From positions 150,001-214,000 of the forward strand of contig JAWNZC010000469.1 of the NCBI GenBank assembly GCA_035771165.1: a stretch of 64,000 nucleotides of DNA, in the 5' to 3' direction. The DNA is from Paragorgia papillata (taxonomy: Eukaryota > Cnidaria > Anthozoa > Scleralcyonacea > Coralliidae). The translations under genes were made by a program, and so were the position numbers. Below are positions 1 to 12,200 of the stretch, piece by piece (within the stretch, counting starts at the first letter, position 1; each line of letters starts with the position of its first letter). Under the pieces are notes generated by a model. It saw nothing but the letters and a program-made list of their open reading frames with translations. It did no database searches and was not told the origin of the DNA.

Positions 1-18
1 TTGTTATTTTATGCACAG

Positions 19-267
19 TGGTTTGGTAACTTGGTAACGATGAAATGGTGGGACGACTTATGGTTAAACGAAGGGTTTGCAACCTATGTTGAAAGTGTTG
101 GTGTGAATATATTTCAACCAGAATGGAAAATGATGGATCAGTTCCTAATTTCTAATGTTCAAAGGTCAATGCATCTTGATCAGTTGGCTAACTCACATCC
201 TATCTCAGTTGTCGTGAAAAACCCCAATGAAATTGCCAGTTTATTTGATGCAATCTCCTACAACAAG
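19..267 (+). CDS. Aminopeptidase exon a (catalytic core)
   Basis: Bases 1-18 end in a pyrimidine-rich tract and CAG and read as the tail of the preceding intron. The exon opens with Trp-Phe-Gly-Asn in phase 0. It carries [21 protein letters not shown], where the Glu of NEGFA is the third zinc ligand, and ends at SYNK before the donor GTAAGA at 268. 83 codons. Confidence 0.93.
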
Positions 268-3200
268 GTAAGACAATCAACCATCCTCGGTCCCAGGGCT
301 TCCTCGTTAAGCCCTAATCAAACGAGAACGCAAGTCATCGCAAGTTGGCAGTCAGAATTTCTGTGGCGGTCGTTCGAACACCCAAATTAACAAAATAAAG
401 GTTTCATGAGTGTTTTAAACAAGTTTTAACTTTGTCACGGTACATAATATTTTCGGGAAACTATTCGGAGCGGCTGGTTGAGATAGCGTGACTGCCAACT
501 TGCGATGACTTGCGTTCTCGTTTGATTAGGGCTTTACAATGGAAAATCGCAGGCCCTGGTCAGATGAAAACCAGATGTCCTAGATTCTAGGACATTGAGT
601 CATTGAATATATCACATCGCCCTGGGTGCGAGCATGCACATAATATAACAAAACAAACGAGATACACTCAGATATTTGAAGAAAAGCTGCTTTATTATGA
701 CGTTCGAAAGGCTTGGTGTTTACTGTTCTTCCCGCTGGACAAAATAGCACAATTTCGCTCACCGAAATGCTATTCAAAGGTAGCGTTGTTTACGAACATA
801 ATTTGCCGTCGCCGACGAATGAGTCACCGAGTCACGCTATGTCTAAAATCGTTCGATTTTGAGAGTTAAATGATGAAACTCATCGTAGTTTCAACTCGCT
901 TTAGGAATCCTACTTTGTTGGCTTTATTTGTAGACTTCTTCGGTGTTATCTGAGCGATAATCTTCACTCTATTCACACCGTTGTTTGACAGTTGAAAATA
1001 TATTTGCCCACTTCCTGTTTTCGACAATAGTCTTCGTCCAGCCAATCACACGCTTCAATCGTTTTCATCTGACCAGGGGCCTCCGATTTCCCAGTGTACC
1101 GAGGAGGCCCTGAGAACGAGGATGGACAATCAACCATACATGAAATAACAATCGAAATATGGTAAGGTTAGATATACTGCAGAAACAGAGAACGTAGGAG
1201 TCTAACGTTTCGAGCGAAGGCCCTCTCGTTCACTGATCTGAAAAATAGGATCGAGTTTCTAACTTTCTATTACTAAAAATGAAGCCAACGGCGGCCATGT
1301 TGGAGTGACCACCTAACAACTACTGTGGCCAGTGGCGTGGTGGCAGGGGGGCCGGGGGGCCAAGCCCCCCCCAGCTGGGGTTGCAGAAGGGGCGCCAAAA
1401 CTAGCAAGGGCGCCAAAACTTAACAAAATAAACCTATTTCTTTGTATAGCTTGGTCTTCAATGGGGGGATATAAAGATCTGAAATCCGTAATCTTTCGTG
1501 TTTTCTATGAAGTTTTATAATCTTCAGAATTCTGTAAAATCTCACTCCAAAATGCAGGAAATGGCATATCAGAGACTCTAGATTTCAAAATTTTGGCGCT
1601 ACTTCGCCGTTCGCATTGGCGTGGTCTTTGAGAGAACCCGTTGTTTGTTGTAATATTATATATTGCTACTTCAGTTATTTTAAAACAAAAAATGTGATCA
1701 TTTATCAAATACATATATGTTATTTACCAAACTGGAGGTCCGTACTGGAAAAATATTGCCCGAGGTCTGGACTGCACGGAACGAGGCCACAGGCCTCGAC
1801 AAAGTTTGGTAAATAACTTATTTATTTTTCCCACATTAAAACAAAATAATTGTTACAAGTCAACTTCTCTGAAAGACTTCTCTGAAAAGCTGTGAGAGAC
1901 GAAGGCTCGTAAACGTCGTCATTTTTCTTGCGAGCGTTAACGAAAAATTTGGCGAGGAGGATGTTTAATTCCTTGGCAGGTATGGTTTGAATTTCTCGTA
2001 CTTCATTTATAGACAAAAAGTACCTGGTAATGACATTTATATCGTATTCCGTTTTCTTCTTTGTGTTTTCCGGTCGTTGACTCTCAATAACACCCGTTTT
2101 CGTTCGCGTTTGGGTCTGAATAGACTAAATTTCCAGCACTTGTGCTTGGGACGTCGTGTTGGGGATAATAAAATTCGCTCTCGCTATGCTCACTATCGTC
2201 GGAGTACATTTTCCACCACTTTTTTGGTTTGAAAACTGTTTTTCACCCCATATTAGTTTTGGCGGGAAAAACGAGAGGTCCGTACTTGTGTGATACGGAC
2301 CTCGTATTTAGCCAATCAGAAGCCGGCATTTTTGTTACGGACCTGCAGTTACGGACTTGAGAAAAATAAAGTAATGTCTTTTTTGTTGGGGGGGGGGGGG
2401 GGGGGGGAGGCGCCAAAGCTAATCTGGCCACCCCAGCCTGAAACTTGCCACCACACCACTGACTGTGGCGTTGCAGACATGTTGGAGGGCATTCTGACAT
2501 TTTCTATTTAATGATAGTGAAGGGACATATCGGTTGGACAGTTATTTGATGTCGGTCAGTTTCGATTTTCCGCTCAGATTAGCCATTGAATTTGCAATGA
2601 GGTCATTCCAATATGGCCGCCGTTGGCTCTAATTATCTGGTGAGAAAAGCCAACTGTGAAGCGTCAAATTAAGTTCAGATTTTTGTACATTTATGGTTAG
2701 CAAAGTAAATATATTGGCCAGAATCTCAACCCATTTCGCAAGTGTCTCAGTTTGATTTGCTTGCACAATCGCAGTTTCTAATGATCTCTGGTCAATGCAA
2801 GTACCCTGGCTTCAAAATTAGCTCATCCGACACAACAGAAAACCCGACCCAGTCCTATTTTTCCAGATCAGTGCTCTCGTCTGGGAGAACGTTTCTCTCT
2901 GACCAACTCTGACGAAGGGCCTTCGCTCGAAACGTTAGACTCCTACGTTCTCTGTTTCGGCAGTATATCTAACCTTACTATATTTCGATTGTTGTTTCAA
3001 CACTGCCTACGCAGCACGCTACTTTTATTTCACTATTTGATTCATACATAAAATAGCCAGTTTACGAAATACTGACGTTTCAAGCAGAGTTCTTCATCAG
3101 AGTAAAAACTAGAGAGTTGTGTAGGCAGTGTTTTAGATAGAGCAAAGTAAAAAGATGGTAAACTGCTGAGAATAGTTTTAATAACGAAATACTGACGTTT

Positions 3201-6200
3201 CAAGCAGAGCCCTTCATCAGAGTAAAAACTAGAGTGTTGTGTAGGCAGTGTTTTAGATAGAGCAAAGTGAAAAGATGGTAAACTGCTGAGAATAGTTTTA
3301 ATAACGAAATACTGACGTTTCAAGCAGAGCTCTTCATCAGAGTAAAAACTAGAGTGCTGTGTAGGCAGTGTTTTAGATAGAGCAAAGTGAAAAGATGGTA
3401 AACTGCTGAGAATAGTTTTAATAACGAAATATTGACGTTTCAAGCAGAGCTCTTCATCAGAGTAAAAACTAGAGTGTTGTGTAGGCAGTGTTTTAGATAG
3501 AGCAAAGTGAAAAGATGGTAAACTGCTGAGAATAGTTTTAATAACGAAATACTGACGTTTCAAGCAGAGCTCTTCATCAGAGTAAAAACTAGAGTGTTGT
3601 GTAGGCAGTGTTTTAGATAGAGCAAAGTGAAAAGATGGTAAACTGCTGAGAATAGTTTTAATAGCGAAATACTGACGTTTCAAGCAGAGTCCTTCATCAG
3701 AGTAAAAAGTAGAGTGCTGTGTAGGCAGTGTTTTAGATAGAGCAAAGTGAAAAGATGGTAAACTGCTGAGAATAGTTTTAATAACGAAATACTGACGTTT
3801 CAAGCAGAGTCCTTCATCAGAGTAAAAACTAGAGTGTTGTGTAGGCAGTGTTTTAGATAGAGCAAAGTGAAAAGATGGTAAACTGCTGAGAATAGTTTTA
3901 ATAACGAAATACTGACGTTTCAAGCAGAGCTCTTCATCAGAGTAAAAACTAGAGTGTTGTGTAGGCAGTGTTTTAGATAGAGCAAAGTGAAAAGATGATA
4001 AACTGCTGAGAATAGTTTTAATAACGAAATACTGACGTTTCAAGCAGAGTCCTTCATCAGAGTAAAAACTAGAGTGTTGTGTAGGCAGTGTTTTAGATAG
4101 AGCAAAGTGAAAAGATGGTAAACTGCTGAGAATAGTTTTAATAACGAAATACTGACGTTTCAAGCAGAGTCCTTCATCAGAGTAAAAACTAGAGTGTTGT
4201 GTAGGCAGTGTTTTAGATAGAGCAAAGTGAAAAGATGATAAACTGCTGAGAATAGTTTTAATAACGAAATACTGACGTTTCAAGCAGAGTCCTTCATCAG
4301 AGTAAAAACTAGAGTGCTGTGTAGGCAGTGTTGTAGATAGAGCAAAGTGAAAAGATGATAAACTGCTGAGAATAGTTTTAATAACGAAATACTGACGTTT
4401 CAAGCAGAGTCCTTCATCAGAGTAAAAACTAGAGTGTTGTGTAGGCAGTGTTTTAGATAGCAAAGTGAAAAGATGATAAACTGCTGAGAATAGTTTTAAT
4501 AACGAAATAATGACGTTTCGAGTGTAGTAAAAGTTTTTTGAACGTAGCTTAAAAGTTTCTGTTCATGACCTACAACATCTTATTGTGTCTTTTCATTTGT
4601 CAATTATTTTGTTTTTAGGGATCATCTTTGATCAGTATGATACAGAATGTTCTAGGTGAAAAAGCGTTCCTCAATGGTTTGCGATCTTATCTGAAAAAGT
4701 ACGCTTACAGCAATGCCGTCACTGAAGATCTCTGGCGCTCGTTATCACAGGTATAAATAACTACTTATAGGCCCCGTTTACACGAGACCGGACGAATGTT
4801 TATCCGGATAAAAGTTTGTCCGGATGAATACGTTTACACGGTTCCGCTAAAAATTCGTTCACTTTACCTTTCCGTTTACACGGAGTCGTATTAGACGTAA
4901 GTTCGAGGAGAACTGTCGGGGTTATTGGGTAAACTTTTCGGGTTAATGAGGGTAAATGGTTAGTAAATAGTGGGGATTGGTCTTGTGATATGTGTAAGGA
5001 AACACCGAAACGAGCCACCATTTTGTAACAACGTTTTGGTGTTTATAAAATTTGGTTTGGTCGTTTGGAAAGGTAATTATGTCGGGAATTGCTCGAAAGC
5101 ATTACGAAGGCCGCGTTCAGGGTCTCGACAGCCGAAATAGTTGTCCACAGAAGACTGATAGCAATATAAAACAACTTTCTTCTTCCAAGGATCTATTTTC
5201 CTTGATGGAGTACAATGAAAAAGTGGATCTCTACCGTTTACACGGTACCGGACGAATATTTATCCGGCACAAATCGCAATTCGTCCGCTTTCGTAGGTGG
5301 ACGAAAATTCGTCCGGATTCGTGTCCAAAATTTGAGCGGATAGGCGGGTCTCGTGTGAACGCGAGGCCTATCCGGACGAATTTTCATCCGGAAAAACATT
5401 CGTCCGGTCTCGTGTAAACGGAGCCTAATTAATAACCGAGAGTGAGGTCTTTACGGTAAAATATCAGACCGAGGTCTTGACAGTACGGACCGAGTCCGTA
5501 GGGCGAGGTCTGCACATAAAGACCGAGGTCTGATATTTTTCCGTAATGACCAAGCGGACGAGGTTAATAAGAAGTTTATTATATGGCATTTTGAAACAAC
5601 ATACATTACATATATACCTTGTCATGATACGTACTTTAGTCAGTTTAGTGTGACCTCGAGCGTGTGACATAAACTCATCGTTTTCAATGTTGTTGCTCTT
5701 GTTGTCATCTCTTTCGGAATCCTAAAACTCGCTTCCAGATTGCTCATCGTCCCACTCATACATAATTTAGTCCTCAGGTTGTTGAATTCACAAAATTCTT
5801 GCGGTTTTCTTTCGTTGTTTAGTTGCAAACAACATGGCTGACAAAATCCGTAATCGACCGGTCGATTACGGAAAATTATCGACCGGCACGTGACGCGTCT
5901 CAGCCAATGAGAACACACGATTTCAACGGAAGTAACTTGTGCCATATAATAATAACTACTTAATAACCAAGAGTGAGGTCTTTACGGTAAAATATTAAAC
6001 CGAGGTCGTGCTGTATTGACCGAGCGATAGCGAGATTAATACGTTCAAGACCGAGGTTTGATATTTTACCGTGAAGACCGAACGGTCGAGGTTATTAAGT
6101 AGTTTATTATATGGCACTTTTTATTTCAAAATCAATCTTGTATTTCTTGGTCTTCGCTTCCTTTAACTTCGTCAAAACACCGAACTAGCGTTATTTTCTG

Positions 6201-9200
6201 CTGTTTCTTTCTCGTCTGGATACTAGAATTTACTTTTATAATGTTCATCGTCGTCTATTTCATCTATTTTCGTCGTTTTTCGGCAATAAAAGTTTCTTAT
6301 TAGGATTTTTTGTTTGTTTCCAATCGTAGGGCATTAACAATTTTCATAATGCTCGTGGGCATTACGGAGAAATCTCGCCATGTCAGCAACCAATCACAGC
6401 GCATGATTTTACCGGAAGTAATCCGTGCCATATAATAATAAGAGTTAATTACCAAGAAGGAGGTAACTAAGTACGGTTATTAACCCATTCCTGCCTGAGC
6501 TGGCCAAAAATGATCACTTTATTGTTTTACTGTGTCTAACACCAGATGATTTTACTCATCAAAGAGAGAACCCTCAGACATCCTAGGCAGCAATGAGTTA
6601 ACAAGTGATTAATCCATTCCTGCCTGAGCTGGTCAAAAATGATCACTTTATTGTTTTACTGTGTCTAACACCAGATGATTTTACTCATCAAAGAGAGAAC
6701 CCTCAGACATCCTAGGCAGCAATGAGTTAACAAGTGATTAACCCATTCCTGCCTGAGCTGGCCAAAAATGAACCCTTTATTGTTTTACTCTGTCTAACAC
6801 CAGATGATTTTACTCATCAAAGAGAGAACCCTCAGACATCCTAGGCAGCAATGAGTTAACAAGTGATTAACCCATTCCTGCCTGAGCTGGCCAAAAATGG
6901 TTCCTTTATTGTTTTACTCTGTCTAACACCAGATGATTTTACTCATCAAAGAGAGAACCTCAGACATCCTAGGCATCAATGAGCTGGTCAAAAATGGTTC
7001 CTTCGTAGATTTATAAAAGTAGCGTGCTGCGTAGGCAGTGTTGAAACAACAATCGAAATATAGTAAGCTTTGATATACTGCCGAAACAGAGAAAGTAGGA
7101 GTCTAGCGTTTTGAGCCAAAGGCCCTTCGTCACTCTGTCTAACACCAGATGATTTTACTCATCAAAGGTAGAACCCTCAGCCATCCTTGGCAGCAATATC
7201 AGGGTTCAAAATAAATATTTTGGATTTAGATATTTTTGTAGGCTGTCTTGCATATGTACATTTATGGTACCGGCTATTTTGATATACAGGTTATTTGCCT
7301 GCTATGTGAGTCCATGAGAGGCCCACCCAGGAATTGTTTTAGTTAATAAGCTCGTATTAAAAAAAGAATCTCATTTACTGTAGACGTCGCGCTAGGCCGT
7401 GAGACGTTACACTACATTGGAAGTTACACTACGTTTTAAGACGTTACGCTACGTTATAACACGTTATTAAAGCTATGTTATACAACATCACGCTGTGTTG
7501 TAAGACGTTAATAAGCTATGTTTAAAGACGTTACATTACACTACGTTTTAAGACGTTAGGCTGCGTTATAACACGTCATTAAAGCTGTTATACAACGTCA
7601 TGCTGTGTTGTAAGACGTTAATAAGCTATGTTTAAAGACGTTACATTACGCTACGTTATAAGACGTCAGACTTTGTTGTGAGACGTTTTCTACGTTCTAT
7701 AACATTACCCCACGTTGTAAGATGTTACGCTACGTTATAAAACGTATACACTAGCCGGCTAGCGGCGTGAGAATGCCGGCTATAGCCGGCAGCCGGCCGC
7801 TATTTTGAACCCTGAATATGATTTAAATATTTGTTATTGTGTGTTTTGTAGAATACAAGTGTTGATGTTAAGCAAGTAATGGACACTTGGACACTGCAGA
7901 TGGGTTTTCCTGTGGTTACGATTACGAAAGTAAGTGATGGTAAATACCACGCAAGTCAAGAACACTTCTTGGTTAACCCTGACTCAAAACCTGCTTTGAA
8001 ATCACCATACAAGTACGTTGGAATTATTGTTTATGTTTCATTATGGTGTTTCTGTGTTGGTGGTAGTGTTGGTGGTGGTGGTGGTAGTGGTGGTGGTAGT
8101 GTTGGTGGTAGTGATGGTGGTAGTGTTTGTGGTGGTAGTGGTGGTGGTAGTGTTGGTGGTAGTGTTGGTGGTAGTGTTGGTGGTAGTGTTGGTGGTAGTG
8201 TTGGTGATAGTGTTGGTGGTAGTGTTGGTGATAGTGTTGGTGGTAGTGTTGGTGGTAGTGTAGGTGGTAGTGTTGGTGGTAGTGTTGGTGGTAGTGTTGG
8301 TGATAGTGTAGGTGATAGTGTTGGTGGTAGTGTTGGTGATAGTGTTGGTGGTAGTGTTGGTGATAGTGTTGGTGGTAGTGTTGGTGGTAGTGTTGGTGGT
8401 AGTGTTGGTGGTAGTGTTGGTGATAGTGTTGGTGGTAGTGTTGGTGGTAGTGTTGGTGGTAGTGTTGGTGATAGTGTTGGTGGTAGTGTTGGTGGTAGTG
8501 TTGGTGGTAGTGTTGGTGGTAGTGTTGGTGGTAGTGTTGGTGGTAGTGTTGGTGGTAGTGTTGGTGGTAGTGTTGGTGATAGTGTTGGTGGTAGTGTTGG
8601 TGATAGTGTTGGTGGTAGTGTTGGTGGTAGTGTTGGTGGTAGTGTAGGTGGTAGTGTTGGTGGTAGTGTTGGTGATAGTGTTGGTGGTAGTGTTGGTGGT
8701 AGTGTTGGTGGTAGTGTTGGTGGTAGTGTTGGTGATAGTGTTGGTGGTAGTGTTGGTGGTAGTGTTGGTGGTAGTGTTGGTGGTAGTGTTGGTGGTAGTG
8801 TTGGTGGTAGTGTTGGTGATAGTGTTGGTGGTAGTGTTGGTGATAGTGTTGGTGGTAGTGTTGGTGGTAGTGTTGGTGGTAGTGTAGGTGGTAGTGTTGG
8901 TGGTAGTGTTGGTGGTAGTGTTGGTGGTAGTGTTGGTGATAGTGTTGGTGGTAGTGTAGGTGGTAGTGTTGGTGGTAGTGTTGGTGATAGTGTTGGTGGT
9001 AGTGTTGGTGGTAGTGTTGGTGGTAGTGTAGGTGGTAGTGTTGGTGGTAGTGTTGGTGATAGTGTTGGTGGTAGTGTTGGTGATAGTGTTGGTGGTAGTG
9101 TAGGTGGTAGTGTTGGTGGTAGTGTTGGTGATAGTGTTGTTGTTGGTGGTGGTAGTGATGGTGGTAGTGTTGGTGTTGGTGGTGGTAGTGATGGTGGTAG

Positions 9201-12200
9201 TGTTGGTGGTAGTGTTGGTGGTAGTGTTGGTGGTAGTGTTGGTGGTAGTGTTGGTGGTAGTGTTGGTGTTGGTGGTGGTAGTGATGGTGGTAGTGTTGGT
9301 GGTAGTGATGGTGGTAGTGTTGGTGTTGGTGGTGGTAGTGATGGTGGTAGTGTTGGTGGTAGTGATGGTGGTAGTGATGGTGGTAGTGTTGGTGGTAGTG
9401 ATGGTGGTAGTGATGGTGGTAGTGTTGGTGGTAGTGTTGGTGTTGGTGGTGGTAGTGATGGTGGTAGTGTTGGTGGTAGTGATGGTGGTAGTGTTGGTGT
9501 TGGTGGTGGTAGTGATGGTGGTAGTGTTGGTGGTAGTGATGGTGGTAGTGTTGGTGTTGTTGGTGGTAGTGTTGGTGGTAGTGTTGGTGGTAGTGATGGT
9601 GGTAGTGTTGGTGTTGTTGGTGGTAGTGTTGGTGGTAGTGTTGGTGGTAGTGTTGGTGGTAGTGATGGTGGTAGTGTTGGTGTTGTTGGTGGTAGTGTTG
9701 GTGGTAGTGTTGGTGGTAGTGATGGTGGTAGTGTTGGTGTTGTTGGTGGTAGTGTTGGTGGTAGTGTTGGTGGTAGTGTTGGTGGTAGTGATGGTGGTAG
9801 TGTTGGTGGTAGTGTTGGTGGTAGTGTTGGTGGTAGTGTTGGTGGTAGTGACGGTGTTAGTGATGGTGTTTTGTCAATGTGTTTTAGTTACAAGTGGCAT
9901 ATTCCTCTCACATATCGAACAGACACCTCTACTACTACATCGAAAAATATACAATGGATGCATCTTGTAGATAGTAAGTACTGCTCATTTAATCATTGTT
10001 TAACCCATTCCTGTCTGAGCTGGTCAAAAATGGTTCCTTTATTGTTTTACTCTGTCTAACACCAGATAGTTTTACTCATCAAAGAGAGAACCCTCAGACA
10101 TCCTAGGCAGCAATGAGTTAACAAGTGATTAACCCATTCCTGTCTGAGCTGGTCAAAAATGGTTCCTTTATTGTTTTACTGTGTCTAACAGCAGATGATT
10201 TTACTCATCAAAGAGAGAACCCTCAGCCATCCTAGGCAGCAATGAGTTAATGATTTTTTGTCTGTTTCTCTAGTTGATCTTAATATTTCAGTAGAAGACG
10301 ATGGCTGGATAAAAGCTAACCACGAGCAAATTGGATATTATCGCGTTAACTATCCCATAGAAAACTGGAAGAATTTAGCAAAAACATTGAAATTGGACCA
10401 CACGGTAATTTTATAAAGTGTATTCAGTCATTCTCTAAGGCTCCATGATTTACTCTGATGAAGAACTTTGGCTTGAAACGTCAGTATTTCATTCTCTAAA
10501 ATCTCAGCAGTTGACCATCTTTAAGATTTTCTATACATCGTAACACACTGTCTACACAACACTCTACTTTTATATTACTCCATGATTTACTCTGATGAAG
10601 AACTTTGGTTTAAAACGTCAGTATTTCATTCTCTAAAATCTCAGCAGTTGACCATCTTTAAGATTTTCTATACATCGTAACACACTGTCCACACAACACT
10701 CTGCTTTTATATTACTCCATGATTTACTCTGATGAAGAACTTTGCCTTAAAACGTCAGTATTTCATTCTCCGAAAAGTATTTTCATTCTTTAAGGCTCTA
10801 TGATTTACTCTGATGAAGGACTAACTTACAATTAATGTTGTTTTGTTTAGAAATTATCTGCAGCTGACAGAGCTGGGTTAATGGATGACGCATTTGTACT
10901 TGCAAGGTAAAGTGAGACTTTAGTGAGACCATGGATAGTAAAAAGACTGGATTGGAAACTTGATGGCGTGAGCATAACAACCTGGTTGCAATTGACAAGC
11001 TTAAAAAACCCGAGTATATTCAAAGTTTGGGATTAATACAGCCTAAAATGATAATCGAATTGTCTGTAAATACGACAAAGCCACAATACGACAAAATGCC
11101 CGTCTATTCTTACTCATTTTAAAAGAAGATATCAAGGTTTACTAGTTAAAATATGCATCCCAAATTCCGAGCAAAACAAAGCACAATTTGGGGACGCCAG
11201 TTTCTTCAAAACAACACAGGAATCATCAAAACAAAGATCAACAACGCTTACCCCGAACGCTCAATTGTGGCTTAGGCAGGTTTGTAAGGCGATAAAATCA
11301 TTTGAAACGTCAACATAATCATCTGAACGTGAGGATATGAAGAATTTGAAGAAAAGTTCACTAAAAACCTCAGTAAAACAAGCGTACTCACGCCATTCGT
11401 GATATCACAATTTGCAACTAGGTTTCAACATCTCTCGAGCAAAGAAAAACGCTTTTCAGCCAATCGGCGGCCTGGAAACACCTCACGTGACTATTAGTTT
11501 CCAATCCACTCATTTTACTATCCATGGTGAGACTGAGCGAGTTGAAAACGGCGCTCTAACCGGAGTATTTTGAAAACGATTCCTAAACGGAACCAATATC
11601 GTTCCCAGGGCCCACGTACCCCACCCGGGAAACGTGAGACTCTGGGATAATCCGTTTCAAATCGTTACGTTATTGGCTGAATAGTGAGCATGAGTTGGTC
11701 TGAAGTGACCGGAAATAGAATTAATAAAACCAAAATAACAAAGATGTCGGACGACAAGACTCCAGTGAAGACGTTGCCGCGATCGATATCTTCGCCGTAT
11801 GTGTGTAGATGCTGTAATTCGAGCTTCGCCAGCAACCCCATTGACTTGTTTGGGGAAAAGTCAAACAAGGAGAACATACTATCCAGATTCCGCTCGGATA
11901 TTTACGCATGCGTACCTCAACCGGAATAACAAGAATCCTGTGATTTGAAACGGATTATCCCAGAGTCTTTCGTTTCCCGGGTAGGGAACGTGGGCTCTGG
12001 GAACGAGATTGAAACGGAACGAGATGAAAACGGAACCCTTGGCGGTGTTGTGTGAACATAAGATCCATTCTCGTCCCCAGAGCCCTTTCATGAAAAGGGC
12101 TCTGGGGGAATCCATATACATCGCAATCTGATTGGGTGTTCAAATTCAAAGGCCTAATTAACAGAGCTTAGTGAATGTTTATAAATAAACAGTATTTGAA

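Noticed and set aside
3042..4463. 473-residue minus-strand open frame with a 40-residue repeat
   Set aside because: It is the 120-bp satellite read in one frame. The period is a multiple of three, and the start and end fall at array edges. It lies in an intron.
7879..10059. 726-residue GGSV-rich protein as an independent gene
   Set aside because: It begins in exon c and ends past exon d. The splice sites and M1 homology on both sides show the repeat is an intron. Kept only as an intron-retention finding.
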